Assembly (NCBI RefSeq): GCF_009760925.1
Contig: NZ_VRLV01000009.1
Span: 62,001-126,000, forward strand
Reading direction: 5' to 3'
DNA from: Nonomuraea typhae
GTDB lineage: Bacteria; Actinomycetota; Actinomycetes; Streptosporangiales; Streptosporangiaceae
Length of the DNA: 64,000 nucleotides
Each line of letters starts with the position of its first letter. The first letter of the stretch is position 1. Shown here piece after piece: positions 11,212-18,190 of this stretch. A program made the position numbers and the translations under genes. The notes below the pieces were generated by a model that searched no databases, was not told the origin of the DNA, and saw only the letters and a program-made list of their open reading frames with translations.

Positions 11212-11883
11212 ATGAAGATCCAGATCAACCACGTCACCAAACACTTCGGCTCTCTCACCGTCCTGTCGGACATCTCGCTCGAGGTACGGCAGGGCGACTT
11301 CCTGACCATCACCGGCCCCGGCGGATGCGGCAAATCCACCCTGCTCGACCTGATCACCGGCCTGCTCGTGCCGGACGCCGGCGAGGTCCTCATCGACGGA
11401 TCGCCGGTGCGCGGCCCCGGCCTCGCCCCGGGCGTCGTCTTCCAGCAGCACGCCCTCTTCCCCTGGCGCACCGCGCTGGCCAACGTGGAGTTCGGCCTGG
11501 AACCCAGGGAACTGCGCCCCCGCGAGCGGGCTGAGCTGGCCCGCCACTACCTCGACCTCGTCGGCATGGGCTCGGCCGGCGAGCGCTACCCGCACGAGCT
11601 GTCCGGCGGCGCCCGCCAGCGGATCGCCATCGCCAGAAGCCTCGCCTTCGACCCCGGCGTCCTGGTCCTCGACGAGCCGTTCGCCACGCTCGACTCCCGC
11701 ACCCGGCAGGCGCTGCGCGAGGAGATGCTGTCCATCTGGGAACGGACCGGCCTGACCGTCGTCTTCGCCACCCGCTCCCTCGACGAGGCCGCCTACCTGG
11801 GCAGCAGGGTGGCCATCATGACCTCCTCGCCCGGCCGGATCGTGTCCCTGGGCGAACGCGAACGGGCGGTCTCCCTTGCCTAG
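11212..11883 (+). CDS. SsuB/TauB-like ABC transporter ATPase
   Basis: 223 aa, the usual length for nitrate/sulfonate/taurine-type importer ATPases. Walker A is GPGGCGKST, Q-loop FQQHALFPW, signature LSGGARQR and Walker B VLVLDEP with D-loop FATLDS. The switch (H-loop) region reads VVFATRSLDEA where the family has THDxDEA, so the conserved His is replaced by Arg. That is unusual for an importer ATPase and may mean reduced or altered activity. No permease or binding protein lies nearby; instead a flavin monooxygenase set follows. ATG 11212 has GGGAGG at 11199-11204. Confidence 0.88.
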   Translation: MKIQINHVTKHFGSLTVLSDISLEVRQGDFLTITGPGGCGKSTLLDLITGLLVPDAGEVLIDGSPVRGPGLAPGVVFQQHALFPWRTALANVEFGLEPRELRPRERAELARHYLDLVGMGSAGERYPHELSGGARQRIAIARSLAFDPGVLVLDEPFATLDSRTRQALREEMLSIWERTGLTVVFATRSLDEAAYLGSRVAIMTSSPGRIVSLGERERAVSLA

Positions 11884-12015
11884 GCCCTCGCCGGGCGCGC
11901 CCGGCCTGGCCACCTCATCCCTCGACGACGACGGCTGGGCACACGTCCCCGCCGCGCTCGGGGCGGAAGAGGAGTACGGCACCGCCACGAGCACCACCCG
12001 GAGGACACCTTGAGC

Positions 12016-13302
12016 ATGCACCTGAACGCCTTCTTGATGGGAGTCGGCCACCACGAGGCCGCCTGGCGGCACCCGCTGACGGACTCCGGCCGCATCACCG
12101 ACATCCGCCACTACGAGGAACTGGCCAGGATCGCCGAGCGCGGCAAGCTCGACTCGCTCTTCCTGGCCGACGGGCTGGCCCTGCGCGGCGAGGTCACCCA
12201 CAACGCCCTCGGCGCGCTGGAGCCGCTGACCTTGCTGTCGGCGTTGGCCACCGTGACCGAGCACATCGGACTCATTGCCACCGTTTCCACGACCTACAAC
12301 GAGCCGTTCCACGTGGCCAGGAAGTTCGCCTCGCTGGATCACATCAGCGGCGGCCGGGCCGGGTGGAACATCGTGACCTCCGCGGGCGAGTCGGAGGCCA
12401 GGAACTTCGGCCTGGAGCGGCCGGCCCACAGCGTGCGCTATCACCGGGCGGAGGAGTTCCTGGAGGTGGTCAACGCCCTGTGGGAGAGCTGGGGTGAAGG
12501 GGCGGTGGTCAACGACCGGGTGAACGGGATTTATGCCGATAAATCGAGTATTGAGCCGATTAATCATGATGGACAGCACTTCAAGGTCGAAGGCCCGCTG
12601 AACATCCAGCGCTCACCCCAGGGGCGACCGCTGCTCGTGCAGGCCGGATCCTCCGAGGACGGCAAGGAGTTCGCCGCCAGGTTCGCCGAAGCGGTCTTCA
12701 CCGCCCAGCAGACGCTCGAGGACGCCCAGGAGTTCTACGCCGACCTCAAGCGCCGTCTTCCCGCCTACGGCCGCTCGCCGTACGACCTCAAGATCCTCCC
12801 CGGCATCTCGCCCATCATCGGCTCCACCGAGCGCGAGGCCCTGCAGCTCGAGAAGGAGCTGGAGGACCTCATCATCCCCGCGTACGGCCTGCGCCAGCTT
12901 TCCCACATCCTCGGCGCCGACCTGACCGGCTACCCGCTCGACGGCCCGCTGCCCGCGCTGCCGCCCAACCCCGACGGCCAGCAGAGCCGGGTCAAGCTCG
13001 TGCGCGACCTGGCCGAACGCGAGGGGCTCACCCTGCGCGGCCTCATCGCCCGGCTGGCGGGCGGCCGCGGCCACCGCGTCCTCGCCGGCACCCCCGAGCA
13101 GATCGCCGACGAACTGCAGGAGTGGTACCAGAACGGCGCCGCCGACGGCTTCAACATCATGCCCCCGCACCTCCCGGGCGGCCTGGCCGACTTCGTCGAC
13201 CTGGTCGTGCCCGAACTGCAGGTGCGCGGGCTGTTCCGCACCGAATACGACGGGCGCACGCTGCGCGAGCGCTACGGCCTGTCCCTGGCGGGAGTCTCAT
13301 GA
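12016..13302 (+). CDS. NtaA/SnaA/DszA-family flavin-dependent monooxygenase
   Basis: 428 aa, TIM-barrel luciferase-like enzyme that uses reduced FMN supplied by a separate reductase. Family segments include LDSLFLADGLAL, ATVTEHIGLIATVSTTY, NEPFHVARKFASLDHISGGR and the GWNIVTS strand. Members cleave C-N or C-S bonds in chelators, dibenzothiophene sulfone or thioethers. With the Cys leader and an SsuB-like ATPase upstream, a sulfur-scavenging role on an organosulfur compound is likely. ATG 12016 is preferred (GGAGGA about 10 nt upstream) over TTG 12010. The 127-bp gap after the ATPase contains GC-rich sequence with codon-like bias but no start and no recognised product. The 3' end overlaps the next gene by ATGA. 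Confidence 0.9.
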   Translation: MHLNAFLMGVGHHEAAWRHPLTDSGRITDIRHYEELARIAERGKLDSLFLADGLALRGEVTHNALGALEPLTLLSALATVTEHIGLIATVSTTYNEPFHVARKFASLDHISGGRAGWNIVTSAGESEARNFGLERPAHSVRYHRAEEFLEVVNALWESWGEGAVVNDRVNGIYADKSSIEPINHDGQHFKVEGPLNIQRSPQGRPLLVQAGSSEDGKEFAARFAEAVFTAQQTLEDAQEFYADLKRRLPAYGRSPYDLKILPGISPIIGSTEREALQLEKELEDLIIPAYGLRQLSHILGADLTGYPLDGPLPALPPNPDGQQSRVKLVRDLAEREGLTLRGLIARLAGGRGHRVLAGTPEQIADELQEWYQNGAADGFNIMPPHLPGGLADFVDLVVPELQVRGLFRTEYDGRTLRERYGLSLAGVS

Positions 13303-13823
13303 GCATCGTGACCGTGGTCGGCAACCCGCGCGCCGGCTCGAGGACGTACGGCGCCGCCGTGGCGGCCACCAACGCGATCGCCGAACGGGTGGGAGGGGAG
13401 CCGTTCGACGCATCCGGGCCGGCGGTCGTGGATCTGTCCGCGCTGGCCCCGGTCCTGCTCGACCCCGGGCAGCACGCGGCCCTGGAGGTCGCGCTGGAGC
13501 TCGTGGCCGAAGCCTCCATCACGGTCTTCGCCAGCCCGACCTACAAGGCCACCTACACCGGCCTGCTCAAGTCCTTCGTGGACCGCTTCCCGCCGAACGC
13601 GCTGGCCGGCCGGATCGCGCTGCCCGTGCTCGTCATGGGCGACCCGCGGCACGCGCTGGCCGTCGAAACCCATTTCCGCCCGCTCCTGGTTGAACTGGGC
13701 GCCCGCGTGCCCACGCCCGGGCTCGCGCTGCTGGAGTCCGAACTGCCCGGCGCCGACGCCATCGCCCGCTGGGCCGACCTGGTCAGCCCGCAGATCGTCA
13801 CCAGAGAAGGGGCGCTCAGATGA
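13299..13823 (+). CDS. NADPH-dependent FMN reductase
   Basis: 174 aa flavodoxin-fold protein: an N-terminal P-loop-like VTVVGNPRAGSRTYGAAVAA for FMN phosphate, SPTYKATYTGLLKSFVDRFP as the FMN-binding and dimer segment, and LPVLVMGDPRHALAVE. It matches the SsuE/MsuE family that feeds FMNH2 to two-component monooxygenases. Coupled by 4-bp overlaps to the monooxygenase upstream and to the flavin reductase downstream, which strongly supports the assignment. Confidence 0.88.
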   Translation: MSIVTVVGNPRAGSRTYGAAVAATNAIAERVGGEPFDASGPAVVDLSALAPVLLDPGQHAALEVALELVAEASITVFASPTYKATYTGLLKSFVDRFPPNALAGRIALPVLVMGDPRHALAVETHFRPLLVELGARVPTPGLALLESELPGADAIARWADLVSPQIVTREGALR

Positions 13824-14320
13824 CGGCCCACGCCTACGAGTACGGAGTGGACGCCGACGGGTTCCGCTCCGCGCTGGCCCAGCACGCGGCCGGCGTCGTG
13901 ATCGTGACCGCCCGGCCCGAGGGCGTGCCCGTCGGGCTGACCGCGACCTCGTTCTCCTCGGTCAGCCTCGACCCGCCGCTCGTCTCCTTCTACGTCGACC
14001 GTTCCTCCACCACCTGGCCCTGGTTGCGGCTGGCCGACCACTTCGCGGTCAACGTGCTGGGCGGGGACCAGCACGATCTGGCCACCCGCTTCGCCCGCAG
14101 GGGCATCGACCGCTTCGCCGGGCCGACCCGCTGGCACGAGGGCCCGCACGACACGCCGCTGCTGGACGACGTGGCCGCCCATCTGGTCTGCCGCCCGCAC
14201 ACCACCGTGGACATCGGGGACCACACGCTGGTGGTCGGGCTGGTGGTGGAGTGCGCGACCGGGGTCAAACGGCCGCTGCTCTACCACCGCGGGAGGTATG
14301 GCCGCTTTCTCCCGCACTGA
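13820..14320 (+). CDS. HpaC/DszD-like flavin reductase domain protein
   Basis: 166 aa split-barrel flavin reductase: FRSALAQHAAGVVIVTARPE, LTATSFSSVSLDPPLVSFYV and HFAVNVLGGDQHDLATRFA are typical of the NAD(P)H:FMN oxidoreductase family paired with class-D monooxygenases. It is the last gene of the operon and the second reductase in it, so the monooxygenase has two possible FMNH2 donors; which one is used cannot be told from sequence. Confidence 0.88.
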   Translation: MTAHAYEYGVDADGFRSALAQHAAGVVIVTARPEGVPVGLTATSFSSVSLDPPLVSFYVDRSSTTWPWLRLADHFAVNVLGGDQHDLATRFARRGIDRFAGPTRWHEGPHDTPLLDDVAAHLVCRPHTTVDIGDHTLVVGLVVECATGVKRPLLYHRGRYGRFLPH

Positions 14321-14543
14321 CATACGGCCCGGCCGCGGGCGTCACCCGAGGGGGCGTACCGGCGGAGGGCCTTCCGGGAAGGGAAGCCGACCTGGGGAGG
14401 AGGTGAGGCAGCCGGAGAGGTGAGGAGCTGTCCGGGGCACGGGCCCGGCGACGTGCTGGGGTGGCACGTCGGATCGGTGCCCTGCCCGATGGGGGGAAAC
14501 CTTAGGGAGGTGATCCGGAGAACTCCGCCCGAGAGCCGGGCGG
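14321..14543. other. Hairpin-rich convergent intergenic region
   Basis: No convincing gene lies between the convergent 3' ends at 14320 and 14713. The stretch is strongly structured: GGGCAC (14435-14440) pairs with GTGCCC (14477-14482) around an inner hairpin GACGTGC (14450-14456) / GCACGTC (14464-14470). A second hairpin, CCGCCCG (14525-14531) / CGGGCGG (14537-14543), abuts the terminator at 14544. Between them GGAGGTGATCC (14506-14516) is a perfect complement of the canonical 16S rRNA 3' end, with no start codon after it. Could be a small RNA or only terminator clutter. Confidence 0.4.
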
Positions 14544-14583
14544 GCTGAGGGGCCGGACGAAGGCTGGCGACCGGCCCCTCAGC
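14544..14583. terminator. Strong bidirectional hairpin terminator
   Basis: Perfect 13-bp arms (GCTGAGGGGCCGG 14544-14556; complementary arm 14571-14583) with a 14-nt loop, between two convergent operons. No U-tract follows, as is common for actinobacterial terminators. A smaller hairpin CCGGG-TAT-CCCGG (14627-14639) lies nearer the minus-strand gene. Confidence 0.7.
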
Positions 14584-14712
14584 ACACTCCACCCCCAAAC
14601 CCCTCACCCCGACAGGCCCACCAGAACCGGGTATCCCGGCTGGCCAGGGCGGAGGCAACCCGGCGAGCTGAGGCGGGGAATCCGGGTCAGGGCGGCGGGC
14701 TGGGCCGGGTGG

Positions 14713-15762
14713 TCAGGCCAGCCGTACCAGACCTCTGGCGGTGGGGAGGGGAAGGTCGAGGAGGGTGCGGATGCCGGGTTCGGCGGAGACCACCGCGGGG
14801 ATGGAGTTGACGGCGTGCGCGGCTGCGGCGGCCAGGCCGTGGGAGACCTCTTCCACCACCACCGTCATCTGCGGCACCCCCTCGATGTGGATGGAGAAGC
14901 CGGGATCCGGCCAGCGCGGCGCCTGGGCGGCGTCGGCTTTGTAGACGACCTCGATGGTCATGAACGGCCGCCCGCGCACCAGGCCGCTGAAGACCCAGCG
15001 CGAGGCGCAGACGGTGCCGGGGCGCACCACCCCGGCGGCGATCTCGAACTCCTCGGTGGCCAGCTCGAACTCGTCGCTCTCCGCCACCTCGTCGAGCTCC
15101 ACGCCCAGCGCGTCGGCCACGAGCTGGGCGCTCTCGGCGAATAACGCGCGCTGGAAGTTGCGGTACGGCCGGACCGAGGCGGTGTAGTCCTTGGCCGAGC
15201 GGGTGAAGCCGATCAGGTCCACGACGATCTGCCGGGAGGGGTGGCCGCGGAAGTCGGACGACTCGCGTACGTAGATGTGGTCGACCCGCGAGGACAGTCC
15301 GCTGAGCGCCAGCGGCAGGAAGTCGCTCATGAAGCCGGGGTTGACGCCGGTGCCGTGGAGCGAGGAGCCGCCTTCCGCGCACGCCTGCTCGATGCGTTCG
15401 ACGACGCCGGGGCCGTACGACTTGGGGTAGACGAAGCCGGTGGTGGTGATGACGTTCTTGCCCGAGGCGAGCAGCGCGCAGATGGCCTCCAGGTCGGCGG
15501 AGTGGTCGATGCCGAAGTAGGAGGCGGGCAGCGGCATGTGCAGGACGCAGTCGGCCTCGGTGGCCAGGATGCGCTCGACGTCGTCGGTGCAGATGACGCC
15601 CGTGTGGGGGAGGGCGACGAGTTCTCCGGCGTCCTTGCCGGTTTTGTCGGGGTCGTAGACGAGCACGCCCGCGAGCTCCAGCTCGGGCCGGTTGAGCACG
15701 CTGCGCAGCGCATAGCGGCCGACAGCGCCGGTGGCCCATTGGACCACGCGGATTGCGGGCAT
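14713..15762 (-). CDS. Dihydrodipicolinate reductase-like NAD(P)-dependent enzyme
   Basis: 349 aa. The Rossmann N-terminus RVVQWATGAVGRYALRSVLN and VLVYDPDKTGKDAGELV are typical of the dihydrodipicolinate reductase/2,4-diaminopentanoate dehydrogenase-like family that is abundant in actinobacteria next to lipid and steroid genes. The second half has GTGVNPGFMSDFLPLALSG, the usual catalytic/dimerisation region. It is too long and divergent to be biosynthetic DapB. Divergent from the SDR at 15961 with a 198-bp shared promoter region. Substrate unknown. Confidence 0.8.
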   Translation of the reverse strand: MPAIRVVQWATGAVGRYALRSVLNRPELELAGVLVYDPDKTGKDAGELVALPHTGVICTDDVERILATEADCVLHMPLPASYFGIDHSADLEAICALLASGKNVITTTGFVYPKSYGPGVVERIEQACAEGGSSLHGTGVNPGFMSDFLPLALSGLSSRVDHIYVRESSDFRGHPSRQIVVDLIGFTRSAKDYTASVRPYRNFQRALFAESAQLVADALGVELDEVAESDEFELATEEFEIAAGVVRPGTVCASRWVFSGLVRGRPFMTIEVVYKADAAQAPRWPDPGFSIHIEGVPQMTVVVEEVSHGLAAAAAHAVNSIPAVVSAEPGIRTLLDLPLPTARGLVRLA

Positions 15763-15924
15763 GAGGGGCCTCCATCACCGATTGGAGGACGAGCGGAAGG
15801 CCAAGAACTCTAGCAGAAAATGAACAACCTGATCACTATCTGCGACGATCAGGCGGCCTTGCTCGGCGAACGGGGCTCTTGGAACGGTGAGCGGTGGTCT
15901 GGAATCAGGAGAGGGGGTGCGTAC

Positions 15925-15938
15925 TAGAATGTTGTTCT
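15925..15938. promoter_or_regulatory. TAGAAT -10 with AGAAT-N3-GTTCT palindrome
   Basis: TAGAAT (15925-15930) resembles a -10 element and is part of AGAATGTTGTTCT (15926-15938), a 13-bp near-palindrome of the same design as the one at 9942-9954. It lies 22 bp before the SDR start, in the divergent region shared with the reductase gene at 14713-15762. Confidence 0.45.
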
Positions 15939-15960
15939 CTTTCGACGAGGTGGAGGTTCG

Positions 15961-16833
15961 ATGCTTCGGTTCGATGACAGGGTCGCGATCGTCACGGGGG
16001 CCGGACACGGCCTGGGCAGATCACACGCGCTGCTGCTGGCCGAACGGGGCGCCAAGGTCGTGGTCAACGACCTGGGCGGCGCGCTGGACGGCACCGGAGC
16101 CTCGGCCGGCCCGGCCGCCGAGGTGGTCGAGCTCATCAGGAAGAACGGCGGCCAGGCCGTCGCCAACACCGACAACGTGGCCACCCCCGAGGGCGCGGAG
16201 GCGATCGTGCGGGCCGCGGTCGACGACTTCGGCCGGGTGGACGTCGTCATCAACAACGCCGGCATCCTGCGCGACAGGTCGTTCGGCAAGATGTCGGTGG
16301 AGGAGTTCGACGGCGTGCTGGCCGTCCACGTGCGCGGCTCCTATCTGGTCAGCAAGGCGGCCTACCCGTACATGAAGGAGGCCGGCTACGGGCGGATCGT
16401 CAACACCTCCTCGCCGGCCGGGCTGTTCGGCAACTTCGGCCAGGCCAACTACTCCACCGCCAAGATGGGCCTGGTCGGCCTGACCAAGACGCTCGGCATC
16501 GAGGGCGCGCGCAACGGCATCAAGGCCAACGCCATCGCGCCGATCGCCTGGACCCGCATGACCGAGGCGCTGCTGCCGGCCGAGTTCCAGTCCAGGTTCA
16601 CGCCGGAGCGGGTCAGCGCGCTGGTCGCCTACCTCGTGCACGAGTCGTGCGAGGCGTCGGGCGAGGTCTTCAGCGTGGGCGGCGGCCGGGTGGCGCGGGT
16701 GTTCGTGGCCGAGGGGCCCGGCTGGAAGTCCGACGAATTCACGCCCGAGGCCATCGCCGGCAACTGGGAGGCGATCATGGCGGAGCAGCCCTACGTGCTG
16801 ACGGCCGGCGACTCGATGAAGGCGATGCTCTAG
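15961..16833 (+). CDS. 17-beta-HSD4/multifunctional-enzyme-type SDR
   Basis: 290 aa. Classical SDR core: TGAGHGLGRSHALLLAERGA (TGxxxGxG), NNAG at about residue 95, catalytic YSTAK with a Ser upstream (SSPAGLFGNFGQANYSTAK). The long segment VVVNDLGGALDGTGASAG is characteristic of the (3R)-hydroxyacyl-CoA dehydrogenase module of peroxisomal multifunctional enzyme 2 and of bacterial Hsd4A-type enzymes in steroid and fatty-acid side-chain oxidation. Its C-terminal ~50 residues are the usual extension. Ribosome binding site GGTGGAGG precedes ATG 15961. Likely role: oxidation of hydroxyacyl-CoA or 17-hydroxysteroid substrates. Confidence 0.88.
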   Translation: MLRFDDRVAIVTGAGHGLGRSHALLLAERGAKVVVNDLGGALDGTGASAGPAAEVVELIRKNGGQAVANTDNVATPEGAEAIVRAAVDDFGRVDVVINNAGILRDRSFGKMSVEEFDGVLAVHVRGSYLVSKAAYPYMKEAGYGRIVNTSSPAGLFGNFGQANYSTAKMGLVGLTKTLGIEGARNGIKANAIAPIAWTRMTEALLPAEFQSRFTPERVSALVAYLVHESCEASGEVFSVGGGRVARVFVAEGPGWKSDEFTPEAIAGNWEAIMAEQPYVLTAGDSMKAML

Positions 16834-16945
16834 TCCGCTTGCGGCCGGGGCGAGCTGGAAGGTTGTTCCGTTAGAAGAAGCTGATTCGAGGAAGACTTAG
16901 CCTCGGCAGGTACAGCCACGTCCCGGCTGCACGTGAAGGGTTTTC

Positions 16946-18061
16946 ATGGAGCCTCCGTCCAGGCTGCGCTCGTTAGGGATCGCCGCCTTATCCCCGTTGC
17001 TGCTCTGCGCGTTCGTGTTGGCTCCGGGGGTCGTGGGGCTGGTCGTCCACGGTGTGCTGAGCGCGCAGTCCTCGGGCCCGGGCGCGCTGGCCGTCCGGCT
17101 CGGCTGTCTCGTCGCGGTGGCGGGACTGCACGCCTGGACCGTGCTCTCGGTGCTGCGTACCCGCCGCCCGCCGTGGGTGCCGCTGCTCGGGCAGGTCGCG
17201 CTGACGCTGGCGCCCATGGGGTTCTGGGCGGGGTGGACGCCGGTCGCCATCCTGCTGACCGGGTCGCTGCTGGTGGTGGCCGAGCGGCTGCGGTCCTGGG
17301 GCCTGGTGCTGACGGCGTTGTGCTGCGGGCCGCTGATGGTGCTGCTCGTGAGCGACCCCTGGCTGATGGCCGCGCCGGCGCTGGGGTTCGCCGAGTACGC
17401 GGTGATCAGCCTGACCGTGCGGGCGCACTCGCTGCGCGCCGTCCTCACCGACCAGGTCTGCCGCGCGGTGGAGCAGGAGCGCCACCGGCTCACGCGTGAC
17501 CTGCACGACCTGGTCGGCCACCGGCTGACGCTGCTGATCCTGCGCATCGAGCTGGCCCAGCGGCAGCTCGAGAAGGGCGGCGGCCAGGGGCGTGAGGAAC
17601 TGGACGAGGCCCTGGACCTGGTGCGCGGAGTGACCGAGGACGTGCGCTCGGTGGCCCATTTGGGACAGCGCTACTCGCTGGAGACCGAGCTGGAGTCGGC
17701 CTGTTCGGTGCTGGAGTCGGGCGGGGTGGCGTGCCGGCTCGACGTCGTCGTTGGAGCGCTCCCGCAGCCGGCCGTACAAGTGCTCACGCATGTTCTGCGC
17801 GAGGGAATCACCAATATTCTGCGGCACGCTACCGCGCGTGAGTGCTCGATCCAGGTGCTCGAAGAGGGCGGCATGGTGCTGCTGTCGATACTCAACGACG
17901 GCGTCAGGAAGGCGCGCAAGCCTCCTGGCCTGGGGCTGCGCAATCTCCGGGAGCGGGTGGTGGAGTACGGCGGCTGGTTCGAGGCCAGGGTCATGCACCA
18001 TGGCCGATTCCGCATGTCGGCCTATATTCCAGAAAAACCAAATTATTCGGGGGAAGTTTAA
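16946..18061 (+). CDS. HisKA_3 sensor histidine kinase beside the lanthipeptide locus
   Basis: 371 aa. Five or so membrane helices (residues ~10-165), the phosphoacceptor helix RDLHDLVGHRLTLLILRIEL, N-box REGITNILRHATA and G-box GLGLRNLRERV. No response regulator is adjacent. The nearest one is the NarL-type gene at 26480-27091 on the far side of the lanthipeptide cluster, so the two may form a split two-component system that controls it, as RamR does for SapB. That pairing is inference from position. Confidence 0.85.
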   Translation: MEPPSRLRSLGIAALSPLLLCAFVLAPGVVGLVVHGVLSAQSSGPGALAVRLGCLVAVAGLHAWTVLSVLRTRRPPWVPLLGQVALTLAPMGFWAGWTPVAILLTGSLLVVAERLRSWGLVLTALCCGPLMVLLVSDPWLMAAPALGFAEYAVISLTVRAHSLRAVLTDQVCRAVEQERHRLTRDLHDLVGHRLTLLILRIELAQRQLEKGGGQGREELDEALDLVRGVTEDVRSVAHLGQRYSLETELESACSVLESGGVACRLDVVVGALPQPAVQVLTHVLREGITNILRHATARECSIQVLEEGGMVLLSILNDGVRKARKPPGLGLRNLRERVVEYGGWFEARVMHHGRFRMSAYIPEKPNYSGEV

Positions 18062-18075
18062 TCAACCGATTGTTA

Positions 18076-18120
18076 AATCATCACTAAACCCCTGTGTGCT
18101 CCTCCTTCTTGGTGATGATT
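18076..18120. promoter_or_regulatory. 9-bp inverted repeat upstream of lanKC
   Basis: AATCATCAC (18076-18084) and GTGATGATT (18112-18120) are perfect inverted arms separated by 27 nt, in an AT-richer gap between the kinase stop (18061) and the synthetase start (18191). It could be an operator for the cluster's response regulator or a weak terminator of the kinase gene. Confidence 0.4.
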
Positions 18121-18190
18121 CGTGTAACTAGACGAAAGCCCTCACAACCTCGCATTCTCTAGGAGTGATCCCAGCGGGGAGGCGGGCTTG

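Noticed and set aside
11884-12009. Short coding-like stretch (SLDDDGWAHVPAALGAEEEY) between the ATPase and the monooxygenase
   Set aside because: No start codon or homologue recognised; may be a remnant but cannot be supported.
14458-14480. T-box riboswitch (GGGTGGCACGTCGG resembles GGGTGGNACCGCG)
   Set aside because: No specifier stem, wrong residues in the core, and no downstream gene on that strand, since the region lies between convergent genes.
15826-15858. KstR-like box near TGAACAACCTG upstream of the SDR
   Set aside because: Does not keep the AAC-N2-GTT core; the AGAAT-N3-GTTCT palindrome explains the region better.
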